64,000 bases of DNA from Acidobacteriota bacterium (GTDB taxonomy: Bacteria; Acidobacteriota; Terriglobia; Bryobacterales; Bryobacteraceae), in assembly GCA_017307505.1 (NCBI GenBank), contig JAFKEE010000022.1:62001-126000 (forward strand). Direction: 5' to 3'. Within the stretch, counting starts at the first letter, position 1, and each line of letters starts with the position of its first letter. Positions 51,532 to 60,589 of the stretch are shown here, piece after piece. A program made the position numbers and the translations under genes. The notes under the pieces were generated by a model, which had not been told where the DNA came from, did no database searches, and saw only the letters and a program-made list of their open reading frames with translations.

Positions 51532-53310
51532 GTGACTCCACTGTCTGAATATCAACGCCGGCTGGACGAATACCAGGCGGCAGTGCAGCGTCATTCGGCT
51601 CTGGCGAGCGGGATTGGCAATGCTCGTTTAGTTGTTGCTCTGGCGGGCGTCTTCCTGTTCTGGCTGGTGTTCGTGCACCGGGGCGCTTCGCCGTGGTGGC
51701 TGCCGTTGCCGATCGTCGTGTTTGTTGTGCTGATGATCCGGCATGATGCGGCGCTGCGGGCGCAGAAGATGGCGCAGCGTGCCGTGAAGCTCTATCAGGA
51801 TGGCTTGGCCCGGTTGGATGGCTCGTGGCCCGGGCGGGGTGTGACCGGGACGGAGTTTGAGCCGGCGGATCATCCCTATGCGGCGTCGCTGGACCTGTTC
51901 GGGCGGGGTTCGTTGTTTGAGCTGCTTTGCACGGCCCGTACGCGGGGCGGGGAAGAGACATTGGCGCAATGGCTGTTGCATGGGACCTCAAAGGTCGAGG
52001 TCGAGGCCCGGCAGGGAGCGGTGAAGGATCTGGAGCCTCGACTGGAACTGCGGGAGCAGTTGGCGCTGCTGGGTGAGGATGTGCGCGCCGCCGTACATCC
52101 GGATACGCTGCTGCGCTGGGGGACGGCTCCGCCTGTGGGGTTGACCGCGGGGCATCGCGTGGCCGCCTTGCTGTTACCGGCGTGCACGCTTGCTTCGTTC
52201 GCAGTGATGGGTGCGACCGGCTTCCGCATCCCCTTTCTGCTGGCATTGATCGCGCAGATCACCTTCTCGTTTCTGATGCGGCCAAAAGTATTCGCAGTGT
52301 TGAACGGGCTGGAAGAACCTTCGCGGGAATTGGGCCTGATTGCGTCACTGCTGGCCCGCCTGGAACGGGAGGATTTTGCTTCGGCGAAGTTGTTGGAACT
52401 GAGGGGCAGCCTGGAGGAGGGCGGAGTTACGCCATCGAAACAGGTGGCGGGCCTGGCCCGGTTGGTAGGACTGTTGGACCTGCGGCGCAACCAGCTATTC
52501 GCGCCAATTGGGCTGATGCTGATGTGGGGATTGAACTGCTCCTGGGCGATCGAGCGGTGGCGGCGCGTGCACGGTCCTTCGATTCCGCAGTGGCTGCGCA
52601 CCTTGGGTGAAATGGAAGCGCTGCTGGCTCTGGCCGGCTATGCCTGGGAGCATCCAGAGGATCGTTTTCCGGAGGTCGTGGAAGGCAAGCCGGTTCTCGA
52701 AGGAGAGGATCTCGCGCATCCGTTGTTGCCTCCGGGGCGTGTGGTGGCGAACAGCATCCGGTTGGACGCGGCGCAGCCTTTGATCGTGATCAGCGGCTCG
52801 AACATGTCCGGAAAAAGCACGATGCTGCGGACGGTGGGCGTAAGCGTGGTGATGGCTTTGGCGGGGGTTCCGGTGCGGGCGAAGCGGCTGGTGTTGTCGC
52901 CTGTCAGGGTGGGGGCATCGATCCGAGTAGTGGATTCGCTGCAGGAGGGCAACTCGCGGTTCTTCGCCGAGATCGTGTTGTTGCGGCGTATCGTGGAGTT
53001 GACGAAGCAGGGTCCGCCGCTGTTGTTCCTGCTGGACGAGGTTCTGAGCGGCACGAACTCACACGACCGGCGAATCGGCGCGGCAGGGGTGATTCAGGGG
53101 CTGGTGAAGCGCGGAGCGATCGGGCTGGTAACGACGCACGACCTGGCGTTGACGCACATTGCGGAGCTGGTGCAGCCGCCGGGCGTCAATATGCACTTTG
53201 AAGACCGGATGGAAGACGGACAGATGAAGTTCGACTATACGATCCGGCCGGGTGTTGTTGCCAAGAGCAATGCGCTTGAACTGATGCGATCGATCGGGCT
53301 GGAAGTCTGA
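51532..53310 (+). CDS. Membrane-embedded MutS-family ATPase
   Basis: 592 residues from GTG at 51532. Two helix pairs (about residues 30-72 and 205-250) are hydrophobic and look membrane-spanning. The C-terminal ATPase is MutS-like: Walker A GSNMSGKST (422-430), a conserved Q-like/signature region (LQEGNSRFFAEI), Walker B LLFLLDEVLSGTN (D502/E503), and a final STHD-type TTHDLAL. The mismatch-binding domain I of MutS1 is absent. Such short MutS homologues are of unknown role; membrane attachment suggests something other than classical mismatch repair. Confidence 0.88.
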   Translation: MTPLSEYQRRLDEYQAAVQRHSALASGIGNARLVVALAGVFLFWLVFVHRGASPWWLPLPIVVFVVLMIRHDAALRAQKMAQRAVKLYQDGLARLDGSWPGRGVTGTEFEPADHPYAASLDLFGRGSLFELLCTARTRGGEETLAQWLLHGTSKVEVEARQGAVKDLEPRLELREQLALLGEDVRAAVHPDTLLRWGTAPPVGLTAGHRVAALLLPACTLASFAVMGATGFRIPFLLALIAQITFSFLMRPKVFAVLNGLEEPSRELGLIASLLARLEREDFASAKLLELRGSLEEGGVTPSKQVAGLARLVGLLDLRRNQLFAPIGLMLMWGLNCSWAIERWRRVHGPSIPQWLRTLGEMEALLALAGYAWEHPEDRFPEVVEGKPVLEGEDLAHPLLPPGRVVANSIRLDAAQPLIVISGSNMSGKSTMLRTVGVSVVMALAGVPVRAKRLVLSPVRVGASIRVVDSLQEGNSRFFAEIVLLRRIVELTKQGPPLLFLLDEVLSGTNSHDRRIGAAGVIQGLVKRGAIGLVTTHDLALTHIAELVQPPGVNMHFEDRMEDGQMKFDYTIRPGVVAKSNALELMRSIGLEV

Positions 53311-53355
53311 TCGTCAGGATATTGCCGAATTATCTAAGTAAAAAGTCCTGGGGCA

Positions 53356-53381
53356 AATGCGGGCATTTGATTGCCCGCATT
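53356..53381. terminator. Stem-loop between convergent genes, possible terminator
   Basis: AATGCGGGCA and TGCCCGCATT pair perfectly around TTTGAT. It sits between the mutS homologue and the convergent small secreted-protein gene. No long U-run follows immediately on either strand, so terminator strength is uncertain. Confidence 0.55.
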
Positions 53382-53403
53382 AATCCCAGAGTTTGCAGTC
53401 GGA

Positions 53404-53958
53404 CTATTCGGCCGGAGCCGGAATGATGCCGTTCTGCTCGGCCCGGCCGCGTGCCTTGGAGTAATCCGCGGCAGCGTCCAGGCTCTTGTTGAGCGCACTC
53501 GCCTTGGCGTAGACAGCCTTAACGAGCCGGCAGTAATCGACATTCAGGCTGGGGTTGCCTTCGACCTCATTCTGCTTGAGGATCGTGGCGTTGACCTCGG
53601 CGGCCAGCGCGCGGGCCGCGATGCCGGCGCGTGCGATGGTCTGATGTTCCGGTGCTCCGAGGGAGGCGCCGAGTTCTTCGAGGCGGTTGACTGCCGGAGC
53701 GATGGCATTCACCTGTTCACGCAGTTCATTCAGTTGATAAGAATGGGACATGCGGCTCAACTGCAGCGGGGTCCGGTTGAAGGACTCGATGCGGGCGGCC
53801 GTTTCACGAATGCTCATCGTCGCGCCCGCGATATCCTGCATCAGCGCAATGCTTTCTTTCAGCGAGGCCTCTTTGGCGTTCGCACCGGAAAGCAGGGATG
53901 CCGGGGCCAACGCGAGGATGGCCAGCAGAGACACACGAGTAGCGTTTAGTTTGATCAA
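53404..53958 (-). CDS. Small secreted helical protein of unknown function
   Basis: 184 residues with a signal peptide (VSLLAILALAPASLLSGANA) and a mature part that is almost wholly alpha-helical with heptad-like spacing (IALMQDIAGATMSIRETAAR, LNELREQVNAIAPAVNRLEEL), as in periplasmic helical bundles. No family is recognised. A perfect -10 TATAAT lies upstream at 54038-54033. Confidence 0.72.
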   Translation of the reverse strand: MIKLNATRVSLLAILALAPASLLSGANAKEASLKESIALMQDIAGATMSIRETAARIESFNRTPLQLSRMSHSYQLNELREQVNAIAPAVNRLEELGASLGAPEHQTIARAGIAARALAAEVNATILKQNEVEGNPSLNVDYCRLVKAVYAKASALNKSLDAAADYSKARGRAEQNGIIPAPAE

Positions 53959-54032
53959 TTGGTTTCTCCGTTTGGTTTTTTCCCGAACGTGAGGGGGAAA
54001 TAAGGAAGGACTACTTGGCCGACTTACTCACC

Positions 54033-54038
54033 ATTATA
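54033..54038 (-). promoter_or_regulatory. Putative -10 box of the small secreted-protein gene
   Basis: The leftward strand reads TATAAT here, 75 bases before the ATG at 53958. The -35 region is weak at 17-base spacing, so only the -10 is supported. Confidence 0.35.
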
Positions 54039-54065
54039 GACTATCCGGCACTTGTTTGGGTTTCA

Positions 54066-54115
54066 GAAAAAGACAGGGCGGCTCGTCCTGGACCTAAGGA
54101 CGAGCCGCCCTGTCT
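54066..54115 (-). terminator. Strong rho-independent terminator
   Basis: A perfect 19-bp stem (54071-54089 with 54097-54115) around GGACCTA is followed, in the leftward direction, by TTTTTC (54070-54065). It lies 80 bases beyond the stop of the HpaI-type aldolase gene, which it should end. Confidence 0.9.
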
Positions 54116-54195
54116 AACGGTTATATCTATTGCGAAATTCAGTGACTTGTGCTCGATTTTGCCAATTGTGCCGGCAAATGAGCATTGCGCCGGGA

Positions 54196-55041
54196 CTAGA
54201 ACAGAGCCGTGGGCCGGCGGGCCCACAACTTGCCTTCCGTGGCGGCGATCTTCTCGAGATCCTGCACGTAGGCGGCGGATTGTGTGAGCACGTGATGGAG
54301 GTCGTTGCCGATGCTGATGAAGCTGAAGCCTTTGGCCAGGAACTCCGCTACGCGGGTGGTGCCGAAGAGAAACAGGCCCAGAATCACGTTGTTCCTGCGA
54401 GCTTCGCTGATGAGCGTTTCCGTGGCCGCCTGCAGCTCCGGCGAAGTGTACATGTGGGGGAACTCGTACTTCTCATAGAGGCCCATCGACATGCAGAGGT
54501 CGTTCTGTCCCAGGAAGAGGATATCCACGCCCGGGACCGCGGCGATCTCCGCCATGTTGTCGATGCAGGCCGCGGTTTCCACCTGGAGCGCCACAATCAC
54601 ATTCTTGTTGGCATTGCCGGCGTAGCCGAGCAGGCCGGCCTTATTCATGCTGCGTTGGGGGAAGTAGACGGAACGTGTGCCGGCGGTGGGGTAACGGGTG
54701 CAGCTAACGGCCTGGCGTGCTTCTTCCGCAGTATTGATGTAGGGGACGAGGACGCCGTCGGCGCCGAGGTCGAGAGCCTGCTGGATGCCGCCGCGGTCGT
54801 GATAACCGGCCACCCGCACCATCGATTTGGCTCCGCCGCTGGAGATGGCGCACAGCATATTGGAGAGTTTTTCGTGATCCATGGGACCGTGCTGGGTGTC
54901 GACAAGAAGCCAGTCGTAGCCACTGTGAGCGAGTTGTTCGGCGACGGTCGGGCTATGCGAGTTGAGAAACAAACCCATCTTGGGGGCACCAGCCCTCAGT
55001 TGCTCTTTGAATTCCGCCCCGGTGGGCACGTTCGTGGACAT
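54196..55041 (-). CDS. HpcH/HpaI family aldolase (2-keto-3-deoxy-type)
   Basis: 281 residues, TIM-barrel class II pyruvate aldolase. Motifs: VDTQHGPMDHEKL with the catalytic His, GADGVLVPYINTAEEAR, VALQVETAAC and VDILFLGQNDLCMSMG with metal ligands. Cleaves 2-keto-3-deoxy sugar acids or related compounds; the substrate is not decidable. It is the only such catabolic gene here and ends at a perfect terminator. Confidence 0.88.
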   Translation of the reverse strand: MSTNVPTGAEFKEQLRAGAPKMGLFLNSHSPTVAEQLAHSGYDWLLVDTQHGPMDHEKLSNMLCAISSGGAKSMVRVAGYHDRGGIQQALDLGADGVLVPYINTAEEARQAVSCTRYPTAGTRSVYFPQRSMNKAGLLGYAGNANKNVIVALQVETAACIDNMAEIAAVPGVDILFLGQNDLCMSMGLYEKYEFPHMYTSPELQAATETLISEARRNNVILGLFLFGTTRVAEFLAKGFSFISIGNDLHHVLTQSAAYVQDLEKIAATEGKLWARRPTALF

Positions 55042-55198
55042 AGAGATTCCTCCTATAGGGATAAAAGCGTCGTCCGGCCCCAGACTCGATCGGACTCAGC
55101 GCAATATAGCGAGAATCGCGGGTAAGGTCAAAGTCCCGCTTCCTGGCGGAGATTCCTCCACGGGTCTTGCCATGTCCGCTAAACTCTAGAGAAGCCCA

Positions 55199-55444
55199 AT
55201 GAAAGCCCACGTCTACGTCACCATGAAGAAGACCGTTCTTGATCCGCAAGGTCAGACGATCGCCCGCGCGCTCAATGGCATGGGCCACGCGAGCATCGCC
55301 GCTGTGCGCCAAGGGAAGTATTTTGAGATCGAACTCGCTGAGGGGACCAGCCTGGAGGCGGCCAAGGCAGAGCTCGATCAGATTGCCGCCGAGGTACTGT
55401 CGAACCCCGTCATCGAAGAGTACAGGGTGGAGTTGATCGACTAG
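55199..55444 (+). CDS. purS: Phosphoribosylformylglycinamidine synthase subunit PurS
   Basis: 81 residues, the standard PurS length. The MKAHVYVTMKKTVLDPQGQ start and GMGHASIAAVRQGKYFEIEL segment are characteristic. PurS bridges PurL and PurQ in the FGAM synthase complex. Neither purL nor purQ is adjacent; instead glmS follows after 36 bases. Confidence 0.94.
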   Translation: MKAHVYVTMKKTVLDPQGQTIARALNGMGHASIAAVRQGKYFEIELAEGTSLEAAKAELDQIAAEVLSNPVIEEYRVELID

Positions 55445-55480
55445 ACCGCCGCTCCGCGCGGCGAAACTCGGAGAATAGCT

Positions 55481-57334
55481 ATGTGCGGAATCATCGGTTA
55501 CGTCGGTAATAAGAAACCTGTCCCTATCGTCCTGGAGGGATTGCGCCGCCTGGAGTACCGGGGCTACGACTCCGCCGGGCTGGCCGTCATCGACCAGGAC
55601 CTGAATCTGCACCTGCGGCGCGTATCAGGCAAGCTTCATAACCTCGAAGAAGCGGTACGCCTTTCGCCGGTGGATGGCTGGTATGGCATCGGCCACACCC
55701 GCTGGGCCACACACGGACGCCCCACTGAGGAGAATGCGCATCCGCACCGCGACTCCAAGGGCGACATTGTTGTGGTTCACAACGGCATCGTGGAGAACTA
55801 CCTGGCCCTGAAGCAGGAGCTCGAAGCCGAAGGCCATGCGTTCCAGACGGAAACCGACACGGAGATCATTCCTCACCTGGTGGAGAAGTACTTCCAGGGC
55901 AGCCTGGAAGAGGCTGTGCGCCTGGCGGTGGGCCGTCTGCGCGGGGTGTTCGCCATCGCCGCGATTTCGCGACTGGATCCGGGCAAGATTGTCGCCGCCC
56001 GCAACGGCCCTCCCGTGGTGGTGGGGCTGGGCGAAGGCGAGTATTTCGTCGCATCCGACGTGCCCGCCATTCTGAGTCACACGCGCGATGTCTTTTTCCT
56101 GCACGATGGTGACATCGCTGTGTTGACGGCCGACGGAGTGCGCCTGATGGACCTGGATGGCCGGCCGATTAAGCGGCAGGTCTCCCATATCCTGTGGGAC
56201 CCCATCATGGCGGAAAAGGGCGGCTACAAGCACTTCATGCTCAAGGAAATCTATGAGCAGCCGCGCGCCGTCCGCGACACGATTCTGGGCCGGGTCGGGC
56301 AGGAGAGCGGCCGCGTGTTCCTGGATGAGATGCAGATCCAGCCGAAGGAGTTCGCCGAATTCCAGAACGTGCGGATCGTCGCCTGCGGCACGTCGTGGCA
56401 TGCCGCGCTCGCCGGCAAGTTCATGATTGAGCGCCTGGCGCGAGTGCCGGTGGAGGTAGATTACGGCAGTGAGTTCCGCTACCGGGATCCCATTGTCAAT
56501 CCGAACTCACTCACGGTGTTGATCTCGCAGTCCGGTGAGACCGCCGATACGTTGGCCGCGCAGAGAGAGGCAAAGAGCAAGGGTTCACGGACGCTGTCGA
56601 TCTGCAACGTAATGGGTTCGATGATCTCGCGTGAGGCGGCAGGTACTTTGCTCACCCATGCGGGTCCCGAGATCGGCGTGGCCTCCACCAAGGCGTTCAC
56701 GGCACAGCTGACGGCCTTGTTCATCCTGGCGATGTACCTGGGGCAGGCACGCGGCCGGCAGACGCCGGAACAGTCGGTGGATCTGGCGCAGGAACTGCTT
56801 CGGATTCCGGCGAAACTGGAGCATGTCCTCTCGGCGGAAGCTCACTACGAAGACCTGGTGAAGTGGCTCTTCAAAGCAACCGACTTCCTTTACCTTGGCC
56901 GCGGCATTCACTATCCCATTGCTCTCGAAGGCGCGCTGAAGCTCAAGGAGATTTCGTACATCCACGCGGAAGGGTATCCGGCCGGTGAGATGAAGCACGG
57001 GCCGAACGCGCTGATCGATGAGTCGCTGCCGACGGTTGTGCTGGCAACTGCCGATCCCGAGGACGAGGCGAGCGTTCTGCGATACGAAAAAACCCTCTCG
57101 AACATTCAAGAGGTCAAGGCGCGCGGCGGAAAAGTCGTGGCCGTGGCGACGGAAGGCATGGAGGACGTCACCAAGTCCGCTGACCATGTCATCTGGGTGC
57201 CGCCAACGCGGGAGTTGCTGCTGCCAATTCTGGAAGTCGTCCCGCTGCAGTTGCTGGCATATCACATCGCTGTCCGCCGCGGTTGCGACGTCGATCAGCC
57301 TCGCAACCTGGCGAAGAGCGTGACGGTGGAGTAG
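55481..57334 (+). CDS. glmS: Glutamine-fructose-6-phosphate aminotransferase (isomerising)
   Basis: 617 residues, full length. The N-terminal nucleophile C2 (MCGIIGYVG) begins the glutaminase domain; two SIS domains (about 290-460 and 460-617) bind fructose-6-phosphate. It makes glucosamine-6-phosphate for peptidoglycan and other amino sugars. No glmS ribozyme is apparent in the short upstream region, as expected outside Firmicutes. Confidence 0.97.
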   Translation: MCGIIGYVGNKKPVPIVLEGLRRLEYRGYDSAGLAVIDQDLNLHLRRVSGKLHNLEEAVRLSPVDGWYGIGHTRWATHGRPTEENAHPHRDSKGDIVVVHNGIVENYLALKQELEAEGHAFQTETDTEIIPHLVEKYFQGSLEEAVRLAVGRLRGVFAIAAISRLDPGKIVAARNGPPVVVGLGEGEYFVASDVPAILSHTRDVFFLHDGDIAVLTADGVRLMDLDGRPIKRQVSHILWDPIMAEKGGYKHFMLKEIYEQPRAVRDTILGRVGQESGRVFLDEMQIQPKEFAEFQNVRIVACGTSWHAALAGKFMIERLARVPVEVDYGSEFRYRDPIVNPNSLTVLISQSGETADTLAAQREAKSKGSRTLSICNVMGSMISREAAGTLLTHAGPEIGVASTKAFTAQLTALFILAMYLGQARGRQTPEQSVDLAQELLRIPAKLEHVLSAEAHYEDLVKWLFKATDFLYLGRGIHYPIALEGALKLKEISYIHAEGYPAGEMKHGPNALIDESLPTVVLATADPEDEASVLRYEKTLSNIQEVKARGGKVVAVATEGMEDVTKSADHVIWVPPTRELLLPILEVVPLQLLAYHIAVRRGCDVDQPRNLAKSVTVE

Positions 57335-57349
57335 ATTCCGAGCCACGAG

Positions 57350-57769
57350 ATGCGGCAGGCTGTCCAGGAGTTCACCATCCGCACTCGAGGCAAGGGACTC
57401 TACGAGTTCACTCCGGAAGTGGAGACCTGGGTCCGCAGTTGTTCGCTGCGGACCGGTCTGCTGACGCTCTTCTGCCGGCATACCTCGGCTTCGCTCATCA
57501 TCCAGGAGAATGCGGATCCGGATGTGCAGACGGATCTGGCCTGCTACTTTGAACGTGCAGTGCCGGAGGACAACCGTCTGTACGTCCACACGATGGAGGG
57601 CGCCGATGATATGCCGGCGCACATCCGCAGCGTCCTCACCGGTGTTCAACTCTCGATCCCATTGATCGGCGGCCGGCTGGCCTTGGGCACCTGGCAGGGT
57701 ATCTATCTGTTCGAGCACCGCACGTCCGCCCACCACCGCAGCGTCGCTGCCCATCTTCTGGGTGAGTGA
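57350..57769 (+). CDS. yjbQ: YjbQ family protein (secondary thiamine-phosphate synthase)
   Basis: 139 residues with HTSASLIIQENADPDVQTDL and EHRTSAHHRSV, the conserved His-rich family motifs. YjbQ-type proteins have a weak thiamine-phosphate synthase activity; their physiological role is uncertain. It lies 15 bases after glmS and overlaps the next gene by eight bases. Confidence 0.94.
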   Translation: MRQAVQEFTIRTRGKGLYEFTPEVETWVRSCSLRTGLLTLFCRHTSASLIIQENADPDVQTDLACYFERAVPEDNRLYVHTMEGADDMPAHIRSVLTGVQLSIPLIGGRLALGTWQGIYLFEHRTSAHHRSVAAHLLGE

Positions 57770-58661
57770 GCGCCGGGAGCAGTATCTGGAGGAGGGTCCT
57801 TTGAAGGCGAAGCAGGGTTTCCGCCGGCTGGACAGCGCGTCGGTGGCGAAGAAGTTCCGGCAGCGCGTACTGAGACAGTACTTTGTGCGCTTCCACATGG
57901 GCCTACTGTTGGTGGCGACGACTTCGAGTGGCGTGCTGGCGAGCAAGCTTCTGCTGATGGCCGGGCTCACGTCCGTCCTGGTTCGCTATCCTCTGGCGGT
58001 CCTGATTGCGTACCTGATCTTCGTGGGCTTGACCCGGCTTTGGGTGGCGTATGTGCTGATCGATGTTCCAGCGAAGAAACAGCCGGGCGGCGGCTGGGGC
58101 TCCGGGCTGGATGTGGGCAACGTGGACATCCCGTACTGGGGCGGCTCTTCCAGTGGAGGTGGTGGCATTGGGGATGGCGGCACTTCGATGTCGTTTGGCG
58201 GTGGCGACTCCGGGGGCGGAGGCGCCTCGGATGTCTGGGGCGTCGCGGACACGGCCGTTTCCCCTGTTAGCTCTGGTGGAGGAGGCGGTCACGGGTTCAG
58301 CTTCCCCAGCCTGGACCTGGACATCGACCTGGATGATGGGATCTGGATCCTTGCTCTGCTGGCGCTGCTCGTCCTGGTGCTGTTCGGGGCAGGCGGGTAT
58401 CTGATCTATGCGGCTCCGCAGATTCTCCCGGATATCGCTTTGAATGCTCTGCTGGCCTCATGTCTGACAGGAGCCGCGAAGAAGGCGGAGGCCAAGGGGT
58501 GGCTCCGGAGTGTGTTTGGAGCGACTTGGATCCCGTTGCTGCTCATCCTGTTGACGACGGTGGGGCTGGCAGTTGCGGTTCACAAGACCTGCCCCAGCGC
58601 TCCGAAGTTGCTCGACGCATTGAGCTGCCCGGACCGGACGGTTTCCCGCGCCGACAACTGA
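57762..58661 (+). CDS. Glycine-rich membrane protein of unknown function
   Basis: 299 residues from GTG at 57762, overlapping yjbQ. Two N-terminal membrane helices (about 45-95), a glycine/serine-rich linker (about 105-185), and two C-terminal helices (about 200-225 and 255-280). A small cytoplasmic or periplasmic N-terminal part begins with charged residues. The Gly-rich linker resembles that of TPM/YgcG-like and other cell-surface proteins, but no domain is recognised. Confidence 0.72.
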   Translation: MSERREQYLEEGPLKAKQGFRRLDSASVAKKFRQRVLRQYFVRFHMGLLLVATTSSGVLASKLLLMAGLTSVLVRYPLAVLIAYLIFVGLTRLWVAYVLIDVPAKKQPGGGWGSGLDVGNVDIPYWGGSSSGGGGIGDGGTSMSFGGGDSGGGGASDVWGVADTAVSPVSSGGGGGHGFSFPSLDLDIDLDDGIWILALLALLVLVLFGAGGYLIYAAPQILPDIALNALLASCLTGAAKKAEAKGWLRSVFGATWIPLLLILLTTVGLAVAVHKTCPSAPKLLDALSCPDRTVSRADN

Positions 58662-58755
58662 CTGAGTGTGCGCAGAATGCGGTGTGGGAGGGGATTCACT
58701 GTCCCTATTGGCTACACCCTAACTGATACAATGCCATTTGCGAGAAGGAGTCACC

Positions 58756-59721
58756 ATGAGCATTTCCAGAAGGTCCTTTTTGACATCCGCCGCGCTTGCG
58801 GCGCTCGCCACGGAAATTGACGCGCAAACCGGAATGCCGATGCGTACTCTGGGCCGCACCGGAGAGAAGGTCAGCTTGCTGGCATTCGGCGCCGGCAGCC
58901 GCTGGCTGGCGTACAAAACCCCTGACAAAGCGCTGCCTGCCCTGGAACGCGCACTGAAAGCCGGCGTGACCTATGTCGACTCGGCTGCCAGCTATGGCGA
59001 CGGCCAGAGCGAGCAGTGGGTGGGCGAGTATCTCAAGTCCCACAAGAAGAACTTCTTCCTCGTCACAAAGATCGGCGGCGACCGGTCTTACGACGGGACG
59101 CTGCGGATTGTCGAGCGTTCCCTCAAGAACCTCGGGGTTAGCCAAGTGGACCTGATGCACATCCATGCACTGGGCAACGAAGACGACCTGGCCAAGATTG
59201 AGGCAGCGAACGGGCAGTTGAAGGCCATGTACAAGGTGCGCGAGCAGAAGATGGCGCGCTTCATCGGCATCACCTGCCATCAGAATCCGCAGGTGCTGAA
59301 GGCCGCGCTGGAGCACAACGACTTCGACTCCACGCAAATGGCATTGAACATCGCCCAGATCGGCAATGCCGCTCCGTCCGATAAGGCAGGCCAGGGCCAG
59401 ACCGGTGCTTCCGGATTCGAATCCGTCGCGATGCCTGTGGCGCTGAAGAAGAAGATGGGCCTCACGGCGATGAAGGTCTTCGCCCAGGAGAAACTGCTGG
59501 GCAAAGCGGCGCCGGAGATGTTGTTGCGCTATGCGATGTCACTCCCCGTAACTGCCACCACGGTGGGCATGCCGGAGCTGGCACACATCGATTTCAATAC
59601 GAACGTCGCGAAGAACTTCAAGCCGCTCAGCTCCGAGGAGATGAACTCCCTGCCGAAGAGCGTTTCCGCCCAGATGAGGGCATCCATCGACCACTTCTTT
59701 GCCGATCATGTGGATTGCTGA
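58756..59721 (+). CDS. Tat-exported aldo/keto reductase
   Basis: 321 residues. A twin-arginine signal (SISRRSFLTSAALAALA) is followed by an AKR (beta/alpha)8 barrel with the catalytic tetrad region YVDSAASYGDG (Asp, Tyr), LVTKIGG (Lys) and LMHIHALG (His). It would reduce a carbonyl with NAD(P)H, or has lost cofactor use outside the cytoplasm, as is suspected for exported acidobacterial AKRs. AAGGAG lies nine bases before the ATG. Confidence 0.9.
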   Translation: MSISRRSFLTSAALAALATEIDAQTGMPMRTLGRTGEKVSLLAFGAGSRWLAYKTPDKALPALERALKAGVTYVDSAASYGDGQSEQWVGEYLKSHKKNFFLVTKIGGDRSYDGTLRIVERSLKNLGVSQVDLMHIHALGNEDDLAKIEAANGQLKAMYKVREQKMARFIGITCHQNPQVLKAALEHNDFDSTQMALNIAQIGNAAPSDKAGQGQTGASGFESVAMPVALKKKMGLTAMKVFAQEKLLGKAAPEMLLRYAMSLPVTATTVGMPELAHIDFNTNVAKNFKPLSSEEMNSLPKSVSAQMRASIDHFFADHVDC

Positions 59722-60589
59722 GGAGACGGTCCGCGAACTGGACCGGCCGGGGTCGAGAGAAGAATTGGCACGGGTGGCCACCAAAGCCGCCCGCGCCGCC
59801 AGCGGCGAGCCGATAGAGATCCTGTGGGATGGAATGTGGATCCGGAAAGCGGAAGGAATCTCTTTCCCTGATCCTGAGTTGTTCCAGACCGCCCAACCCC
59901 GATGGGACCGCTGGTGCCACATGGCGACCAAGTACGTTCGCGACGCGGACGATTACTGGTTCCACGTCTATAAACCCAAAGCGGGTGATGTGATCGTCGA
60001 CATTGGCGCGGGCCGCGGCGAGGATGTCTTCGCCTTTTCCCAGAAGGTGGGCTCAGAGGGCCATGTTTGGGCGATTGAGGCGCACCCCACGAACTACCGG
60101 GTGCTCAACCGCTTTTGCGAACTCAACGGTTTGTCCAACGTGCAGACGCTGAATGTCGCCTGCGTGGATGTGCCGGCTCGCCTGCACATTGAAACGCTGC
60201 CTGTGTGGGAGTCCAACTTTGTGCGCAGCGGCGATGCGACCCCGACGAGTTTCCCGGTGGAAGGCGTGACGTTCGACAGCCTGGCCGCGGAGATGGGTCT
60301 CGAGCACATCGACTTCCTCAAGATGAACATCGAAGGCGCGGAGCGGCAGGCCTTGCCTGGCTGCCGTAGCGCATTGATGCGAACGGCCCACGTCTGTATC
60401 GCCGCCCACGACTTCCGCGCCGGACGCGGCGAAGGCGAAGAGTTCCGCACGCTGGCCTTTGTTCGCGAGTTCCTGACGGAGTGCGGATTCGAACTGATCA
60501 CCCGCGATGAGGATCCGCGCTACTATGTGCCCTACCATGTGCACGGCGTGCGCCGAGCCGGATCAGGCGTCGATGATCTGGGCGCCTAG
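59708..60589 (+). CDS. FkbM family methyltransferase
   Basis: 293 residues. SAM motif I VDIGAGRGEDVFAFS and the FkbM-type MNIEGAERQAL segment are present. Family members O-methylate sugars, lipids or polyketides. The ATG at 59708 overlaps the aldo/keto reductase gene by 14 bases; a TTG nine bases earlier is possible. Its 3' end overlaps the convergent murA by 27 bases. Confidence 0.88.
   Translation: MWIAEETVRELDRPGSREELARVATKAARAASGEPIEILWDGMWIRKAEGISFPDPELFQTAQPRWDRWCHMATKYVRDADDYWFHVYKPKAGDVIVDIGAGRGEDVFAFSQKVGSEGHVWAIEAHPTNYRVLNRFCELNGLSNVQTLNVACVDVPARLHIETLPVWESNFVRSGDATPTSFPVEGVTFDSLAAEMGLEHIDFLKMNIEGAERQALPGCRSALMRTAHVCIAAHDFRAGRGEGEEFRTLAFVREFLTECGFELITRDEDPRYYVPYHVHGVRRAGSGVDDLGA

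Noticed and set aside
54071-54115. Perfect 19-bp inverted repeat as a mobile-element end
   Set aside because: A T-run follows in the leftward direction directly after a gene end, so it is better explained as a rho-independent terminator.
55445-55480. glmS ribozyme or riboswitch
   Set aside because: The gap before glmS is only 36 bases, too short, and glmS ribozymes are restricted mainly to Firmicutes.
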